A DNA stretch of 64,000 bases, from NCBI RefSeq assembly GCF_947500605.1, contig NZ_CANMSJ010000002.1:62001-126000 (forward strand), written 5' to 3'. Source of the stretch: an uncultured Lacinutrix sp. GTDB lineage: Bacteria; Bacteroidota; Bacteroidia; Flavobacteriales; Flavobacteriaceae. The notes under the pieces are model-generated. The model was not told where the DNA came from and did not search any database. It worked only from the letters and a program-made list of their open reading frames with translations. The position numbers were made by a program, and so were the translations under genes. Position 1 is the stretch's first letter. Every line of letters starts with the position of its first letter. This document shows positions 61,252 to 64,000 of this stretch, piece after piece.

Positions 61252-62035
61252 TATAAGCTGTTTTATTTTTATCTTTTCATGTAGTAGTAAAAGAGAAAAA
61301 TCTGAAGCCACATATAATCGAGCCATACAATATCCGCAAGGCTCTATGATGAGTATTAATGGCATAAAAAGAGCTACAGAAATAGACTCTACCAATGAGC
61401 AAGCAGTCTACGAACTATCCGTAGCTTATTTAAAACGCGGCTTACCTCACAAATGGTTGCCACAATACAACAAAGCTGTAAAACTAGATTCTGTAACAAG
61501 AATTCCTTGGCGTGGTTATCTATATTTATGGTTTTACAGAGATTACAAAAAAGCTATTGCCGATTTTGATGCCAGCGATACGTTAACACCAAATTTTATA
61601 GATGCGCCTCAAGGGCACAGTGTAGATTACTGGAGAGGAATTGCTTATTTAGGTTTAAACGATTTTAAAAACTCTAACGCTTATTTTGAAAAAAACATAG
61701 CAAAAGAAACAGAAGAATTTGGCGAAGACTATGTTGATTTAACAGCTTTTCTATACAACGGTATTTCTTATTTTGAAGCAGGTAATTATGAAAAAGCACT
61801 TTTAAATTTCAACAAACAATTACAATACTCTCGTAACCTAAGCGCCGACGCTAAATATTATAAAGCACAAATTTTCAATGCAGAAGGTGACAACGAAAAA
61901 GCTTTAAAAATTATTAATGAAGCCATAGACGATTTTAATCAAGGTTATAGCAACAAGCGTGCGTATGTGGAAACGATGAAACAAATTTATATTCAAGATT
62001 TAACCGAACTCAAGTTTAAAATTGAAAACCTATAA
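61223..62035 (+). CDS. TPR lipoprotein, 270 aa
   Basis: Starts MEKSLKLFLSISCFIFIFSCSSKREKS with a lipobox FSCSS, then TPR units (EIDSTNEQAVYELSVAYLKRGLP, DYWRGIAYLGLNDFKNSNAYFEKNI, FLYNGISYFEAGNYEKALLNFNKQL, KYYKAQIFNAEGDNEKALKIINEAI). A protein-interaction scaffold in the periplasm. The ATG at 61223 overlaps the upstream gene by 29 bp in another frame, so expression is probably coupled. A terminator follows at 62050. Confidence 0.82.
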   Translation: MEKSLKLFLSISCFIFIFSCSSKREKSEATYNRAIQYPQGSMMSINGIKRATEIDSTNEQAVYELSVAYLKRGLPHKWLPQYNKAVKLDSVTRIPWRGYLYLWFYRDYKKAIADFDASDTLTPNFIDAPQGHSVDYWRGIAYLGLNDFKNSNAYFEKNIAKETEEFGEDYVDLTAFLYNGISYFEAGNYEKALLNFNKQLQYSRNLSADAKYYKAQIFNAEGDNEKALKIINEAIDDFNQGYSNKRAYVETMKQIYIQDLTELKFKIENL

Positions 62036-62049
62036 ATTCTTTTAATATT

Positions 62050-62074
62050 AAAATCCTGCTTCTCGCAGGATTTT
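62050..62074 (+). terminator. Intrinsic terminator after the TPR lipoprotein gene
   Basis: AAAATCCTGC (62050-62059), loop TTCTC, GCAGGATTTT (62065-62074), then TT. Confidence 0.87.
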
Positions 62075-62101
62075 TTGTTACTTTGATTTAAGTAACAAAT
62101 C

Positions 62102-63904
62102 ATGCCAAAAAAAACACTACTTAAGCGCATTTTAATTTGGAGGTATAAACATATCTCACAAAAAAACTTTGTCTTTATATTAAGTGTTTTGGTAGGTCTT
62201 TTTGCTGGAATTGCATCGGTAACTCTTAAAAACCTAACTTTTACCATACAAGCCGCTTTAGAAAAAGGTATTATTTTTTCTCAAAAGCAACTCTATTTTA
62301 TTCTCCCTTTTATTGGTTTGCTTTCGGTCTATTTAATAAAGAAATACTTTTTTAGAAAAGCATTTAATCCTGCAACTCCAACATTTATTAAAAGAGCTAT
62401 TCCGTCGTTATTATACTCTCTATTAAGACAAAAAGGATTATTATCTTATAAGTTAATATTTCATCCTTTAATTATGGCACCGTTAACAGTTGGTTTTGGA
62501 GGTTCGGTTGGGTTATTAGGTCCTGCAATTACATCGGGCTCTGCTATAAGTTCTAATTTAAGTAGACTGCTTCATATCGATAAAAAAACAAGAACGTTAC
62601 TTATTGCCTGTGCAACAGCTGGAGCCATGGCATCTATGTTTAAATCGCCAATTGCTGCAATTGTTTTCGCCGTAGAAGTCTTTAGTTTAGATTTAACATT
62701 CGCATCATTATTACCACTTTTAATAGCTTCTATATCTTCGGTATTAACATCCTATTTTTTTCTAGGAGACGAGGTGCTTTTCAACTTTACAATAACAGAT
62801 AAATTTACCATTAACGATACGCTATTTTTTATAGCATTAGGCATTTGCACAGGCGTAGCTTCTTTATATTTCACAAAAATATACTTTGCTATTTATTCCT
62901 TTTTTGAGCAATTTAAAACACGCTTTTTAAAATTACTTGTTGGTGGTTTTTCTATTGGTACCATGTTATATTTTATCCCACCTCTTTATGGTGAAGGTTT
63001 AAGTTTTACCAAAGATTTATTTGACGGTAATCATTTACACGCCTTAGGCTCATCATTTTTCGATGATTATTTAGACAACATCTGGGTTGTAATTGCTTTA
63101 CTTATTGGTTTCACAATATTTAAAGCCATTGCCATGACTACAACTTTTGCTGCAGGTGGTGTTGGCGGTGTTATTGTACCAACCATGGTAATGGGAAGTG
63201 CTTTAGGAAATGTTGCTGCTAAGATTATTAATAATTTAGGTTTAGGACATCAAGTTTCTGAAGCTAATTTCACCTTAGTTGGTATGGCTGGTTTAATTGC
63301 AGGAGTAATTCATGCGCCTTTAACTGCTATTTTCTTGATTGCTGAAATTACCGGTGGTTACGAATTGTTTATCCCGTTAATGATTACGGTTGCCATTTCG
63401 TATATGATTACAAAAAACTATATGGAGCATACCATATTTACTAAAGAATTAGCAGAAAGAGGCGATTTACTAACGGACGATAAAGATCAAAACGTTTTAA
63501 CATTAATGAGAATTGATGCCATTATTGAAAAAAACTTTGTGCAACTACATCCAGAAATGTCTTTAGGCGAAATGTTACATGAAGGTGTTGCTAAATCTAA
63601 TAGAAATTTATTTCCGGTTACAAACACCAAAAGCGAACTCGTAGGTATTATACTCTTAGATGATATTAGAACTGTTATGTTCGATCAATCTTTATACGAA
63701 TGTACAAGTGCCGAAACTTTTATGCATAACCCACCTGATTACATTATCTACGAAAAAGATACCATGCAAAAGGTTATGAAAAAATTTCAAAGTTCTGGAG
63801 CTTGGAATTTGCCTGTAATTAAAAACGGGAAGTATGTTGGTTTTGTTTCTAAATCGAAACTACTTACAGCTTATAGACAACAATTAATTAATGTGTCTTC
63901 TTAG
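62102..63904 (+). CDS. ClC-type anion channel/transporter with CBS domains
   Basis: 600 residues: a ClC membrane domain (about 1-445) and a C-terminal CBS pair (about 460-590: MRIDAIIEKNFVQLHPEMSLGEML; FMHNPPDYIIYEKDTMQKVM). The normal GxEGP selectivity motif reads GSVGLLGP, so the gating Glu is replaced by L139, and the internal 'proton' Glu position is V193 in FAVEVF (E192 is kept). That pattern suggests passive anion conductance rather than H+/Cl- exchange. The gene lies 66 bp after the TPR lipoprotein gene. Confidence 0.88.
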   Translation: MPKKTLLKRILIWRYKHISQKNFVFILSVLVGLFAGIASVTLKNLTFTIQAALEKGIIFSQKQLYFILPFIGLLSVYLIKKYFFRKAFNPATPTFIKRAIPSLLYSLLRQKGLLSYKLIFHPLIMAPLTVGFGGSVGLLGPAITSGSAISSNLSRLLHIDKKTRTLLIACATAGAMASMFKSPIAAIVFAVEVFSLDLTFASLLPLLIASISSVLTSYFFLGDEVLFNFTITDKFTINDTLFFIALGICTGVASLYFTKIYFAIYSFFEQFKTRFLKLLVGGFSIGTMLYFIPPLYGEGLSFTKDLFDGNHLHALGSSFFDDYLDNIWVVIALLIGFTIFKAIAMTTTFAAGGVGGVIVPTMVMGSALGNVAAKIINNLGLGHQVSEANFTLVGMAGLIAGVIHAPLTAIFLIAEITGGYELFIPLMITVAISYMITKNYMEHTIFTKELAERGDLLTDDKDQNVLTLMRIDAIIEKNFVQLHPEMSLGEMLHEGVAKSNRNLFPVTNTKSELVGIILLDDIRTVMFDQSLYECTSAETFMHNPPDYIIYEKDTMQKVMKKFQSSGAWNLPVIKNGKYVGFVSKSKLLTAYRQQLINVSS

Positions 63905-63918
63905 CAGTTAATTTTGAT

Positions 63919-63926
63919 TAATTTTG
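63919..63926 (+). promoter_or_regulatory. Candidate -7 element of the last gene
   Basis: TAATTTTG matches TAnnTTTG, 20 bp before the ATG at 63947. Confidence 0.45.
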
Positions 63927-63946
63927 CAATACAATATCTTATAAAA

Positions 63947-64000
63947 ATGAAATATATTATCTGGTTTTTCTTTATTGCAGCTTTCACCTCTATAATCTGT
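63947..64000 (+). CDS. 5' end of an exported or membrane protein (cut by window edge)
   Basis: Eighteen codons: MKYIIWFFFIAAFTSIIC, a signal peptide or first TM helix. No family can be assigned. A -7-like element 20 bp upstream supports the start. Confidence 0.5.
   Translation, partial: MKYIIWFFFIAAFTSIIC

Overview
The window is AT-rich DNA from a member of the Bacteroidota, most likely family Flavobacteriaceae (genus not determinable from sequence alone). Evidence: promoter elements of the TAnnTTTG (-7) type, one with a TTTG at N19 spacing; absence of strong Shine-Dalgarno sites; a type IX secretion C-terminal sorting domain; DUF5686-type and PorT-type outer-membrane barrels; several ExbB/ExbD genes; and characteristic flavobacterial versions of L13, S2 and sigma-54. 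TGA is used as a normal stop (for example at the ends of the 1923-3239 and 37805-39763 genes). No rRNA, tRNA, CRISPR array, integrase or transposase was seen.

Layout. 1-4.3 kb: an N-glycan catabolic module, with a GH92 mannosidase broken by one in-frame TGA, an FHS-type sugar permease and an exported glycosylasparaginase. 4.5-8.5 kb: an exported leucine-rich-repeat protein and polA. 8.46-12.1 kb: an accessory island with a palindromic REP-like element, a type II restriction endonuclease and a convergent, overlapping HTH-fused cytosine methyltransferase, and four small genes of unknown function. 12.1-17.2 kb: a TspO-like membrane protein, a fic gene flanked by 63-bp direct repeats derived from the 3' end of the neighbouring methyltransferase gene, that methyltransferase, and a YgiQ-type radical SAM protein. 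17.5-22 kb: the translation block rplM-rpsI-rpsB-tsf-pyrH-frr, with structured leaders ahead of rpsB and frr. 22-30 kb: a TlpA-like thioredoxin, a DUF5686 barrel, an MMPL-type RND exporter, asnS, rpoN and a membrane protein. 30-35.5 kb (minus strand): a PorT-like barrel, exbD-exbD-(membrane protein)-exbB, ansA and tatD.

35.6-44.9 kb is the most unusual part. A minus-strand sigma factor and a TPR-bearing anti-sigma-like membrane protein face a plus-strand run encoding a small secreted protein, a PKD-domain outer-membrane protein, a TPR-CHAT (caspase-like) membrane-anchored protease, a retropepsin-like aspartic protease overlapping it by 11 bp, and an orphan LuxR/NarL response regulator. Directly after the regulator is 1.2 kb without long ORFs. 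It holds four tandem units, each made of a TACGTAG-TT-CTACGTA palindrome, then a -7-like element at nearly constant spacing, then a predicted transcript of about 70 nt ending in an intrinsic terminator. I interpret this as an array of small RNA genes controlled by the adjacent regulator. A 34-residue single-TM protein gene follows the fourth unit.

44.9-64 kb: odhB and odhA with a small secreted-protein gene between them, a beta-barrel protein, a lipoprotein cytochrome c, a polyprenyl synthetase, a TetR-controlled RND efflux operon (tetR-tolC-hlyD-acrB type), aspS, two small envelope proteins, a ClC protein lacking the gating glutamate, and the first 18 codons of another gene.
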